This document shows, piece by piece, positions 10,514 to 16,397 of a stretch of 18,720 bases of DNA. Source of the stretch: Rhodocyclaceae bacterium (GTDB lineage: Bacteria > Pseudomonadota > Gammaproteobacteria > Burkholderiales > Rhodocyclaceae); the NCBI GenBank assembly GCA_013821865.1, contig PNJM01000015.1, forward strand, positions 1 to 18,720, given 5' to 3'. The translations under genes and the position numbers were made by a program. Within the stretch, counting starts at the first letter, position 1; every line of letters starts with the position of its first letter. Under the pieces are notes generated by a model that was not told the DNA's origin, did not search any database, and saw only the letters and a list, made by a program, of their open reading frames with translations.

Positions 10514-10876
10514 TCAGGCCGCGAGCTTGCGGCTGCCGGCGGCGCGCGCTTTCCGCACGCCGCTGCCGGCTTTCCGGTCGGGGGGCAGGTGGTCGATGAT
10601 CACCGGGTTGCGGTTGGGGAAGCGCGCCACGAGCTCCAGTTCGCCGCCCATCGCCTCGACGTAGCGGCGCAGCGTGGAGAGCAGCATGTCGCTGCGCTTC
10701 TCCAGGCGGGAAATCGTGTCCTGGCCGACGCCGAGTTCGGCGGCAAGCTTTTCCTGCGTTTGCGCTACCGCCTGCCGCAGGTCTTTCAGGGTTGCCAGCT
10801 CGTCCGCGCGCGCCTCGACCCTGGCCCGGCGCTTGGCGGACAGTCCAGCCATGATCTGCTCAAGTTTTTTTGCCAT
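10514..10876 (-). CDS. XRE-family antitoxin (HigA-like)
   Basis: A 120-residue protein with a helix-turn-helix of the XRE/Cro type at about residues 36-75 (QTQEKLAAELGVGQDTISRLEKR, read in two parts), followed by LLSTLRRYVEAMGGELELVARF, a pattern typical of antitoxins paired with RelE/HigB toxins. The basic C-terminal tail (RKARAAGSRK) is short and probably disordered. It would bind and neutralise the toxin and repress the shared promoter. Its start (10876) lies 17 bp inside the end of the toxin gene, so the order is toxin first, as in higBA systems. The stop is followed 1 bp later by repeat copy C. Confidence 0.87.
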   Translation of the reverse strand: MAKKLEQIMAGLSAKRRARVEARADELATLKDLRQAVAQTQEKLAAELGVGQDTISRLEKRSDMLLSTLRRYVEAMGGELELVARFPNRNPVIIDHLPPDRKAGSGVRKARAAGSRKLAA

Positions 10877-11246
10877 GTTTCCGCTCCTTGTCTCTCTTTA
10901 CCGGCGTCGCCAGGTGTTCATCCAGGCGGGCATCCGCGATGGCGATCAGCCGCTTGTAGAACCGTCGCTGATCCGCGCCGCCCTTGTCGCCGCCCGCAAG
11001 CAGGATGGCCTGCCGCTTCGGATCGAAGGCGAAGGCCACGCGCCAGACTTCGCCTTCCCAGCCGAAGCGCAGCTCCTGCATGTTGGCGTGCCGGGAGCCT
11101 TTCAGCGTATCGACCGTCGGCCTGCCCAGCCCCGGCCCGAACTCGCGCAGCAACACCGCGTGGGCCAGCAATTCGTCCTGCAACGGCTCGGGCATCTCCC
11201 GGAACTCAGCCTCGAAGGCGTCATGAAAGAGGATGGTCCAGGCCAT
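10860..11246 (-). CDS. RelE/HigB-type toxin (phage Gp49-like family)
   Basis: A 128-residue protein with the sequence pattern of Gp49-like HigB/RelE toxins. WTILFHDAFEAEF opens the fold, LGRPTVDTLKGSRHANMQELRF is the central strand, and WRVAFAFDPKRQAILLAGGDK with RRFYKRLIAIAD forms the last strands and helix. Members cut mRNA at the ribosome. The basic tail (TPVKRDKERKHGKKT) overlaps the antitoxin start. The gene has its own promoter: TTTACA, 17-base spacer, CATAAT, only 6 bases before the ATG. A 15-bp palindrome touches the -35 element. The pair is bracketed by repeat copies C and D and looks like an independent cassette. Confidence 0.88.
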   Translation of the reverse strand: MAWTILFHDAFEAEFREMPEPLQDELLAHAVLLREFGPGLGRPTVDTLKGSRHANMQELRFGWEGEVWRVAFAFDPKRQAILLAGGDKGGADQRRFYKRLIAIADARLDEHLATPVKRDKERKHGKKT

Positions 11247-11252
11247 TGGTGC

Positions 11253-11281
11253 ATTATGGATTCAAATACATATGGTGTAAA
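11253..11281 (-). promoter_or_regulatory. Sigma70-like promoter of the toxin-antitoxin pair
   Basis: On the - strand TTTACA (11281-11276) and CATAAT (11258-11253) are separated by 17 bases. The toxin ATG follows the -10 element after 6 bases, so the transcript would be leaderless or nearly so. Confidence 0.65.
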
Positions 11282-11296
11282 GGCCATGTCATGGCC
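11282..11296. promoter_or_regulatory. 15-bp palindrome next to the -35 element, candidate antitoxin operator
   Basis: GGCCATGTCATGGCC is a perfect palindrome with 7-bp arms around one central base. It abuts the -35 element of the toxin-antitoxin promoter, a natural place for the HigA-like dimer to bind. Assignment as operator is inference. Confidence 0.5.
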
Positions 11297-11306
11297 CGGC
11301 ACAGAT

Positions 11307-11332
11307 CGCCGTATTGCCGGGACTGACTTTCC
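11307..11332 (-). repeat. 26-bp dispersed repeat, copy D
   Basis: On the - strand it begins GGAAAGTCAGTCCCGGC and ends ATACGGCG. It lies 2 bp after the stop of the HEPN gene and upstream of the toxin-antitoxin promoter, in the same orientation as copy C. Confidence 0.85.
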
Positions 11333-11334
11333 TA

Positions 11335-11730
11335 TTACGGAGCGGGGCTGCCGATTTCGGCGCTGACGAAGGCCAGGACTCCCTGAACGATGTCGCGCAT
11401 GTCTGCTTCCGTGAGCAGGCGCGCGGGATCGTCGTCATAGCGGAAATCGACGGCGTAAGGTGTGAGCGCGCGAAGACGGGTTGCATCGACCGGCAGCGCC
11501 CGCCCCGTCGCGGCAAGGCGGTTGGCGAGAAGCTCCAGATCGTGGGTGCGCGGGAAATCGGCGTCGCACAGGCACAGCAGAGCCTTCAGCGCCTTCTCGA
11601 CGGATTGCTGGGCATGAAAGCCGGCGACGGCGTGGATTGCGGGCCCGGCCGCGGCGAGAACTACGAATGCATCATGATCGCGCTGCGCCAGACGCAGCAG
11701 GCGCAGCGCTTCCTCATGCTGCGGCGTCAT
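11335..11730 (-). CDS. HEPN-domain protein (HepT-like partner of nucleotidyltransferase)
   Basis: A 131-residue helical protein of the HEPN family. The typical core is visible: an N-terminal helix (EEALRLLRLAQRDHDAF), then GFHAQQSVEKALKALL, then FPRTHDLELLANRL, then YAVDFRYDDD. HEPN proteins beside a minimal nucleotidyltransferase form toxin-antitoxin pairs in which the HEPN member is often an RNase. I do not see the catalytic RX4HXY motif of the HepT toxins in the C-terminal half; the only R-x4-6-H spacing is near the N-terminus (R13 to H19). The activity is therefore open. Its start overlaps the end of the nucleotidyltransferase gene by 17 bp. Confidence 0.85.
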   Translation of the reverse strand: MTPQHEEALRLLRLAQRDHDAFVVLAAAGPAIHAVAGFHAQQSVEKALKALLCLCDADFPRTHDLELLANRLAATGRALPVDATRLRALTPYAVDFRYDDDPARLLTEADMRDIVQGVLAFVSAEIGSPAP

Positions 11731-12037
11731 AGAGAATCCGGCCCTCGGTGTTGGCGCGATGCGGCACGGTGCCCTTGACCTGGCTGCGCCGTTCGAAATC
11801 GCGGCGCGAGAGCAGCAGGAGGTCTAAGCCGGTCGGCAGGCTGCCGAGGGCATTGCGCAGCCGCATGTATTCGCCGGCCTTGTCGTCCAGCGTCTCCTCG
11901 ACGACCAGCAGGTCCAGGTCGGAGGCTTCATCCGCATTTCCCCGGGCGTAGGAGCCGAAGAGAATGATGCGGGCCGGCTGGCGTGCCGCCATGGCCAGCT
12001 TGCGCGCCATTTCCTGGATGAACTTTTCATCGATCAT
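11714..12037 (-). CDS. Minimal nucleotidyltransferase (MNT, MntA-like)
   Basis: A 107-residue protein of the minimal nucleotidyltransferase family. The active-site pattern GSYARG followed by SDLDLLVVE gives GS-x10-DxD, with the two Asp that bind metal, and a third acidic position is possible in GLDLLLLS. MntA-type members AMPylate a Tyr of the HEPN partner and so act as antitoxin. GAGGG about 7 bases before the ATG at 12037 supports the start. It is the first gene of a two-gene unit with the HEPN gene. The Tyr that MntA normally modifies is not apparent in the partner, so the mechanism may differ from the described type. Confidence 0.88.
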   Translation of the reverse strand: MIDEKFIQEMARKLAMAARQPARIILFGSYARGNADEASDLDLLVVEETLDDKAGEYMRLRNALGSLPTGLDLLLLSRRDFERRSQVKGTVPHRANTEGRILYDAAA

Positions 12038-12113
12038 GGCTTGCCCTCGATTGATCGCCCGAATGGGCTGGATGCAACTGCCATTCTATCGGAAGCCAGG
12101 CAGGCCGTGATAC

Positions 12114-12269
12114 TCAATGAGTCGTGGCGATCTTGCGCCCGAACATCCGCCACAGCGTGCCGTCGCGGTCGAACAGGGCGTGCTTGAGCGCGACGTGCAG
12201 GCGCAGCCAGTAGAGCTTTCCCTCGCCGCGCGGCATGTCCTCGAAGTAGAGGCCGATCCGTGCAGGGCC
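12114..12269 (-). pseudogene. Orphan C-terminal fragment in frame after the GNAT stop
   Basis: Directly after the TGA of the GNAT gene, in the same frame, 51 more codons are open and end at a normal TGA (12114-12116). They read ARIGLYFEDMPRGEGKLYW and then LRLHVALKHALFDRDGTLW. The second part is reminiscent of the C-terminal end of cytochrome b561-type proteins (LHVAAALKHHFIDRDG), but the first part does not fit well, so I leave it unassigned. An internal ATG (12236) could give 40 residues. It looks like the tail of a gene whose front was lost when neighbouring DNA was rearranged. Confidence 0.4.
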
Positions 12270-12869
12270 TCACGCCGTTGCGGTGCTCTGGCTCCAGGCC
12301 GCGAAGCCGGGGATGCCTGCTTCGACCGCCGCATCTGGCCCGTTCAGCGCGCGGCGGATGACGACCAGCCGCGCATCGTCCCCGCGCAGCACCTGAAAGC
12401 CGGAACGCCGCGCAAGACGGATCATCGGCTCGTTCGAGGCCAGCACCTGGCCGTGGATTTCCCTCAGCCCGGCCAGCGCGGCGCAATGCATGAGACGGCG
12501 CAGCAGATGGCTGCCCAGCCCGCGCCGCTGCCAGCCATCGGCCACCACCATGGCCAGTTCCGCGCGCCCATCCTCCGCCACGTATTCCGCATGGGCCACC
12601 ACCACCTCGCGCGATCCGGCCACGGTGACCGCGACCAGCGCCATGCGGCGCCGGTAGTCCACCGCGTCCAGCCGTTGCAGCAGATCCAGGTCGGGCGCCG
12701 CGCCGTGCTGGAAGTGGCGCTGGTAGTGGCTGTCCTTGCCCAGGCTGGAAAGGAAGCGCGCGACTAGGTCGTGGTCCTCGCGCAGCGCCGGGCGGATGAA
12801 CACGCCGGCATCGCTGCCGACCACCCAGGTCTCGATCAGGTGGGCGGGATAGGGGCGCGCCTCGATCAT
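12270..12869 (-). CDS. GNAT-family N-acetyltransferase
   Basis: A 199-residue protein with one GNAT fold. VFIRPALREDHDLVARFLSS is the first strand and helix, RMALVAVTV and EYVAEDGRAELAMVVAD the central strands, and QRRGLGSHLLRRLM the acetyl-CoA pyrophosphate loop. The RHFQH and LDAVDYRRRMALVAV segments resemble the acetyltransferase domains fused to acyl-CoA synthetases in Pat-type protein acetylases, but here the domain stands alone, so a protein lysine or a small molecule may be the acceptor. I chose the ATG at 12869 because it follows the hydrolase stop by 5 bp; the open frame further upstream lies over the hydrolase gene. It is the last gene of the TetR-hydrolase-GNAT operon. Confidence 0.85.
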   Translation of the reverse strand: MIEARPYPAHLIETWVVGSDAGVFIRPALREDHDLVARFLSSLGKDSHYQRHFQHGAAPDLDLLQRLDAVDYRRRMALVAVTVAGSREVVVAHAEYVAEDGRAELAMVVADGWQRRGLGSHLLRRLMHCAALAGLREIHGQVLASNEPMIRLARRSGFQVLRGDDARLVVIRRALNGPDAAVEAGIPGFAAWSQSTATA

Positions 12870-12874
12870 GGCGT

Positions 12875-13795
12875 TCACCTTTTCGCCGCGGCGCCGATGA
12901 AATCGACGACCTCGTTCACCACCAGGGGATCGCGTAGCACGCCGCGATGGCCGAGGCCTTCGGTGCGCAGCAGGCGCGCGCCGGGCCAGTGCCGCGCGTA
13001 GCGTTCGCCGTCGCGGAAGGGATTGTCGGCATCCCACTGGGACTTCCTTTGGTCGTCGTTGGCGTCATGCACGATAAGGGCCGGCTGCGTCAGCAAGGGC
13101 GCGGTCTGTTCCACCTCGAACTCGCTCCAGCGCACGCCGAAGCGGCGCTCGATCTCGCCCTGCATCAGCGCCCGCACTTCCTCGGGCAGGCGCAGGACGC
13201 GCGCGAAGCGGTACGAGTAGTCCGTCATGCTGGCCGGCGGCGCGAGCAGCACGGCCGATTTCACCGGCGCGCCGCGCGACATCACGTAGCCCGCCACCGC
13301 GCCGCCGATCGAATGCGCCACCACGGCCTCCACCGGGCCGACCTGTTCCAGCACCGCCTCCATCGCCGCCGCCATGTGCACGAAGGACGACTCGCGGCCG
13401 CCCGTCATGCCGTGGCCCGGCGCATCGTAGGTGAGCACGGTGTAGCCGCGCGCCAGCAGCGGCGCGACGAAGCTGCGCAGCTGCGCGCCGCGCCCGCCCC
13501 AGCCGTGGGCGAGCAGCACCTTCGGCCCGTCCATCGGTCCCCAGAGCCAGCCGACCAGCTTGCCGGTCGGCAGCGGCACGTTGAACAGCGAGGCCTCCTC
13601 CAGCGCGGTCAGCTCCGCTTCGGTGAAACGGTGGCGCGGCGGCGTGAGGAAGAGCCGCTGTGCGCGCCTGCCGGCCCGCTTCGGCGCGAACGGCGCGACG
13701 AGGCGGAAGGCGAGGCGATGGCGCAGAAGACCGAATAGAGCACGAACGGTCGTTCTATTTTTTGGCGTAAAAAAAAGCGGTAGCCGCAGTTCCAT
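12875..13795 (-). CDS. Alpha/beta-fold hydrolase
   Basis: A 306-residue alpha/beta hydrolase. VLLAHGWGGRGAQLRSFV is the oxyanion region, VVAHSIGGAVAGYV carries the nucleophile Ser in AHSIGG, VHDANDD the probable acidic residue, and EGLGHRGVL the catalytic His. It is probably an esterase or a related serine hydrolase; the substrate is unknown. The gene also has a GTG at 13804 that overlaps the TetR stop (GTGA), but GAAGGAG lies 8 bases before the ATG at 13795 and none at a useful distance from the GTG, so I prefer the ATG. The operator-like sequence at 13741-13756 lies within codons 14-18. Confidence 0.87.
   Translation of the reverse strand: MELRLPLFFTPKNRTTVRALFGLLRHRLAFRLVAPFAPKRAGRRAQRLFLTPPRHRFTEAELTALEEASLFNVPLPTGKLVGWLWGPMDGPKVLLAHGWGGRGAQLRSFVAPLLARGYTVLTYDAPGHGMTGGRESSFVHMAAAMEAVLEQVGPVEAVVAHSIGGAVAGYVMSRGAPVKSAVLLAPPASMTDYSYRFARVLRLPEEVRALMQGEIERRFGVRWSEFEVEQTAPLLTQPALIVHDANDDQRKSQWDADNPFRDGERYARHWPGARLLRTEGLGHRGVLRDPLVVNEVVDFIGAAAKR
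13741..13756. promoter_or_regulatory. Second TetR-operator-like site inside the hydrolase gene
   Basis: CACGAACGGTCGTTCT matches the site at the tetR promoter (CACGAACGTTCGTTTT) at 14 of 16 positions. It lies 40-55 bp into the hydrolase coding sequence. It could be a roadblock or auxiliary operator, or coincidence. Confidence 0.45.
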
Positions 13796-13800
13796 GAGGG

Positions 13801-14415
13801 TCACTCCTTCTTGCGTTTGCCGCCCGTGGCGGCGCGGTCGCGCACCAGGCGGTCGAAAGCCTCGAACGCGCGTTTGTCCGACCCCTTGTCGTGAAAGAGC
13901 CGGCGGTTCTGCTGGCAGACCAGCACGATGCCGACCATCTCGAAGACGAACTGGTCGATGTCCGTGTCCGGGCGCAGTTCGCCCGCCTCGACTGCCATGC
14001 CCACCGCGTGGGCCAGCGTATCGCGCCAGACCTTTTGCCCGGCGGCGACGGCATCGCGCACCGGTCCCGGCTGGTCGTCGAACTCGCTCGCCGCCGAGAT
14101 CAGCAGGCAGCCGCCCGGCAGCTTGATCTTTTGTGTCCAGCCCAGCCAGTTGCCGAACATCGCGCGCAGCCGGGGCAGGCCGCGCGGCTCCTTGAGTGCC
14201 GGGCGCACCACCACGTCGGCGAAGCGCTCCTGCGACTCGCGGATGACGGCGATCTGCATCTCTTCCTTCGAGCCGAAATGCGCGAACAGCCCGCTTTTCG
14301 ACATACCCGTGCGCTCGGCCAGCGAGCCCACGCTCAGGCCGCTGATGCCGATCTTGCTCGCGAGCGCCAACGCCTCGTCGAGAATCGCTTGCCGGGTTTC
14401 TTCACCTTTGCCCAT
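13801..14415 (-). CDS. TetR/AcrR-family transcriptional regulator
   Basis: A 204-residue regulator. The N-terminal helix-turn-helix is plain: ETRQAILDEALALASKIG, then GLSVGSLAERTGMSKSGLFAHF, then GSKEEMQIAVI. The C-terminal ligand-binding half (NWLGWTQKIKLPGGCLLISA and beyond) is of the type found beside hydrolases and oxidoreductases; the ligand is unknown. Its promoter holds TTGACA and TAAAAA 17 bp apart, with the palindrome ACGAACGTTCGT filling the spacer, so it should repress itself and the downstream hydrolase and GNAT genes. The stop is 5 bp from the preferred hydrolase ATG and overlaps its alternative GTG. Confidence 0.93.
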   Translation of the reverse strand: MGKGEETRQAILDEALALASKIGISGLSVGSLAERTGMSKSGLFAHFGSKEEMQIAVIRESQERFADVVVRPALKEPRGLPRLRAMFGNWLGWTQKIKLPGGCLLISAASEFDDQPGPVRDAVAAGQKVWRDTLAHAVGMAVEAGELRPDTDIDQFVFEMVGIVLVCQQNRRLFHDKGSDKRAFEAFDRLVRDRAATGGKRKKE

Positions 14416-14422
14416 GGCTTAC

Positions 14423-14451
14423 TTTTTAGCACGAACGTTCGTTTTTGTCAA
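14423..14451 (-). promoter_or_regulatory. Promoter of the TetR-hydrolase-GNAT operon
   Basis: On the - strand a perfect TTGACA (14451-14446) and TAAAAA (14428-14423) are separated by 17 bases. The ATG follows 7 bases after the -10 element. Confidence 0.75.
14431..14442. promoter_or_regulatory. TetR operator palindrome
   Basis: ACGAACGTTCGT is a perfect 12-bp palindrome placed between the -35 and -10 elements. This is the usual arrangement for TetR-family self-repression, and the ACGAAC/GTTCGT half-site is common for the family. Confidence 0.8.
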
Positions 14452-14514
14452 CGCGCTTGCGAATCCGCTTTGTGAGTCCGCTTGACCGTGCAGCTCCACC
14501 CCCCGGCCCGAACC

Positions 14515-14543
14515 TTGATATCCCGTTTGTTTCGCGGCACGAT
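14515..14543 (+). promoter_or_regulatory. Possible promoter of the DUF2721 gene
   Basis: TTGATA (14515-14520) and CACGAT (14538-14543) are 17 bases apart, about 54 bp before the start codon. The -10 element is weak. The rest of 14452-14597 shows no other structure that I can support. Confidence 0.3.
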
Positions 14544-14597
14544 GCGGAAACCATTTATGCTTCGCCGCCGGCGATGTTTTCCGCAAGAGGGGTTTCA

Positions 14598-15062
14598 ATG
14601 CAAACCGCAGCCAGCATCACCACCGTCGCCCACGTCATCCAGCTGGCCGTGGCCCCGGTCTTCCTCCTCACCGGCGTCGGCGCCATCCTGGCCGTGCTCA
14701 TCAATCGCCTGGCCCGCGTCGTCGATCGCTTTCGCGTGCTGGAGCGCATGCTTCCCGCAGCAGGGAATGATGAACAGGCCGTGCTTGAGACCGAAATGGC
14801 GATCCTGTCGCGCCGGGCGCGCCTGATCCACTGGGCCATCAGCCTGTGCACGGTCTGCGCCCTGCTCATCTGCATCGTCATCGCCACGCTATTCGTCGGT
14901 TCCGTCCTGGGCGCGGATCTGTCGGGCACCATCGCCGTGCTGTTCATTACGGCGATGCTGGCGCTGATCGCCGGGCTGTTGTGCTTTCTCCGCGAGATAA
15001 CCCTGGCGACGGGTGGCATACATGTGGTTGGGCGCCAGGCCGGTGCACCTGCCCGGAAATAG
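14598..15062 (+). CDS. DUF2721-family membrane protein
   Basis: A 154-residue membrane protein. The first hydrophobic segment (IQLAVAPVFLLTGVGAILAVL) is followed by the conserved NRLARVVDRFR and, later, ILSRRARLIHWAI, which together are the DUF2721 pattern. Two more hydrophobic segments follow (CTVCALLICIVIATLFVGSV and IAVLFITAMLALIAGLLCFL, each about 20 residues). The family has no assigned function. I chose the ATG at 14598 because AGAGGGG (14586-14592) precedes it and the family similarity begins there; the upstream open frame is intergenic-like. It is a single gene, divergent from the TetR operon and convergent with the binding-protein gene. Confidence 0.85.
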   Translation: MQTAASITTVAHVIQLAVAPVFLLTGVGAILAVLINRLARVVDRFRVLERMLPAAGNDEQAVLETEMAILSRRARLIHWAISLCTVCALLICIVIATLFVGSVLGADLSGTIAVLFITAMLALIAGLLCFLREITLATGGIHVVGRQAGAPARK

Positions 15063-15065
15063 CAA

Positions 15066-15096
15066 ACAAAAACGGCGCTGGTGGCGCCGTTCCGTT
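15066..15096. terminator. Bidirectional intrinsic terminator between convergent genes
   Basis: AACGGCGC (15071-15078) pairs with GCGCCGTT (15084-15091) around a 5-base loop. On the - strand the stem is followed by TTTTGTTTG, a good T tract for the binding-protein gene. On the + strand it is followed by CCGTTTTG and could also stop the DUF2721 transcript. Confidence 0.85.
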
Positions 15097-15112
15097 TTGT
15101 GCCAGGCGCTGC

Positions 15113-16294
15113 CTACTTCAGATAATCCGTCACGTTCTCCCACCGCCCGTTGCGGATCTGCGCGACGCGGCCGGAGCGGATGGCGAGGTGGTCGGTCTTC
15201 GAGAAGCGGTAGTCCGGGCTGCCGAAGAAGTCGCGCGTGCGGTGCAGTTGTTCCAGCGCGCCGGCGAAGCTTTCCTGCGTCAGGTTCGGCCCGGCCTTCT
15301 GCGCGGCGGTGACGAACATGTCGGCGGCGACGTAGCCGAGTACCGACCAGGTGTTGGGCTCGGTGTTGAAGCGCCTCTTGTAGTCGGCGATCCAGGCGGC
15401 GAGCTGTTTGTTGGCGTCGTCAGGATAGGGATGCGGCGTCAGGTTAACGGCGTAGAGGCCTTCCATCGCCTTGCCGCCGAGCTGGTGGATCTGCGCGGTG
15501 TAGCCGGCCGGCGTCACCATCATCGGCACGTTCCAGCCGCTCTTGCGCGCCTCGGCCACGGCGCCGATGGTTTCGCGCACCACGGTGCCGAGCACGACGA
15601 AGTCGCAGCCGGCTGATTTCAGCCTGGCGATCTGCGAGGAGAAATCGGTGGCGCCGCGCTTGTAGCTGGTCTTCTCGCACAGCGGCAGGTTGAGTTCCTT
15701 GAGCGCGGCCTCCAGCCCCTTCAGCACGTCGTAGCCGTAGTCGTCGTCCTGGTAGAGGATGCCGGCGCGCTTGTAGCCGTTGGCCTGGATCAGGTGCTTG
15801 GCGCCGATCGGCGTGGTGATCGAGTACGGCGTGTGCATGGCGAACTTGAGCTTGTGCAGCGGCTCGTAGGTCGGCGGGATGGGCGCGGCGGGGAAGAGGT
15901 GCAGCACGCCCTTCTCCAGCACCATGGGCATGGTCGCCATCGCCACGCCGGAGCCGAGATTGTTGATCATGGCGAAGACCTTGTCCTGCTGCAGCAGCTT
16001 CTGCGTCGCCAGCACGGCCCGTTTTGGGTCGTAGCCGGAATCCTCGGTCACCAGGCGGAGCTTGCGGCCGTGGATGCCGCCCTTCTCGTTGGCTTCGTCG
16101 AAGCGCATCTGCGTGGCGTTGCGGAAGTGCGTGCCGAGCAGCGTGAGCGGGCCGGACAGGTCCTGGATGGTGCCGACGACGATCTCGCTCTTCGTCACGC
16201 CCTGGGTCTGCGCGAAAGCCGCCAGGGGCAGGCCGGCGGCGACGGCCATGGCCGCGGCCAGCAGCGAGTGCTTCATTCCTTGCCGAATGTTCAT
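15113..16294 (-). CDS. Branched-chain amino acid-type ABC transporter substrate-binding protein (second copy)
   Basis: A 393-residue periplasmic binding protein of the LivK/Peripla_BP_6 type. The signal peptide is evident (MKHSLLAAAMAVAAGLPLA, then AFAQ as probable cleavage site). The mature part starts with VTKSEIVVGTIQDLSGPL and contains SGYDPKRAVLATQKLLQQD, YQDDDYGYDVLKG and KRGATDFSSQIARLKSAGC. Relatives deliver amino acids, amides or aromatic and acyl acids to the transporter; the nearby acyl-CoA synthetase hints at a carboxylic acid. GGGAG sits just before the ATG at 16294; a start at the internal MKHS is the alternative. It is clearly a paralogue of the gene upstream but is separated from it by a terminator, so it may be transcribed separately. 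A GATAAT about 30 bp before the start may be a -10 element. Confidence 0.9.
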   Translation of the reverse strand: MNIRQGMKHSLLAAAMAVAAGLPLAAFAQTQGVTKSEIVVGTIQDLSGPLTLLGTHFRNATQMRFDEANEKGGIHGRKLRLVTEDSGYDPKRAVLATQKLLQQDKVFAMINNLGSGVAMATMPMVLEKGVLHLFPAAPIPPTYEPLHKLKFAMHTPYSITTPIGAKHLIQANGYKRAGILYQDDDYGYDVLKGLEAALKELNLPLCEKTSYKRGATDFSSQIARLKSAGCDFVVLGTVVRETIGAVAEARKSGWNVPMMVTPAGYTAQIHQLGGKAMEGLYAVNLTPHPYPDDANKQLAAWIADYKRRFNTEPNTWSVLGYVAADMFVTAAQKAGPNLTQESFAGALEQLHRTRDFFGSPDYRFSKTDHLAIRSGRVAQIRNGRWENVTDYLK

Positions 16295-16345
16295 GTGGGC
16301 TCCCTTGTTTGTCGAGGCGGGAGCATTATCACCGATCAGCGGGCA

Positions 16346-16370
16346 AAAAGAAGGGGCGCCGAAGCGCCCC
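16346..16370 (-). terminator. Intrinsic terminator with UUCG loop
   Basis: On the - strand GGGGCGC, loop TTCG, GCGCCCC (16370-16353) is followed by TTCTTTTT. The UUCG tetraloop closed by C-G and the T run make this a strong terminator after the first binding-protein gene. Confidence 0.9.
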
Positions 16371-16397
16371 CTCAGGGTCACTGCCCGGGTTTGCAGC

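Noticed and set aside
7071..11332. Integron cassette array with attC sites
   Set aside because: I see no GTTRRRY/RYYYAAC core pairs, no long imperfect attC hairpins and no integrase gene.
7068..12270. CRISPR array or prophage
   Set aside because: The repeats are hundreds of bases apart and occur on both strands, with no regular spacers and no phage structural genes.
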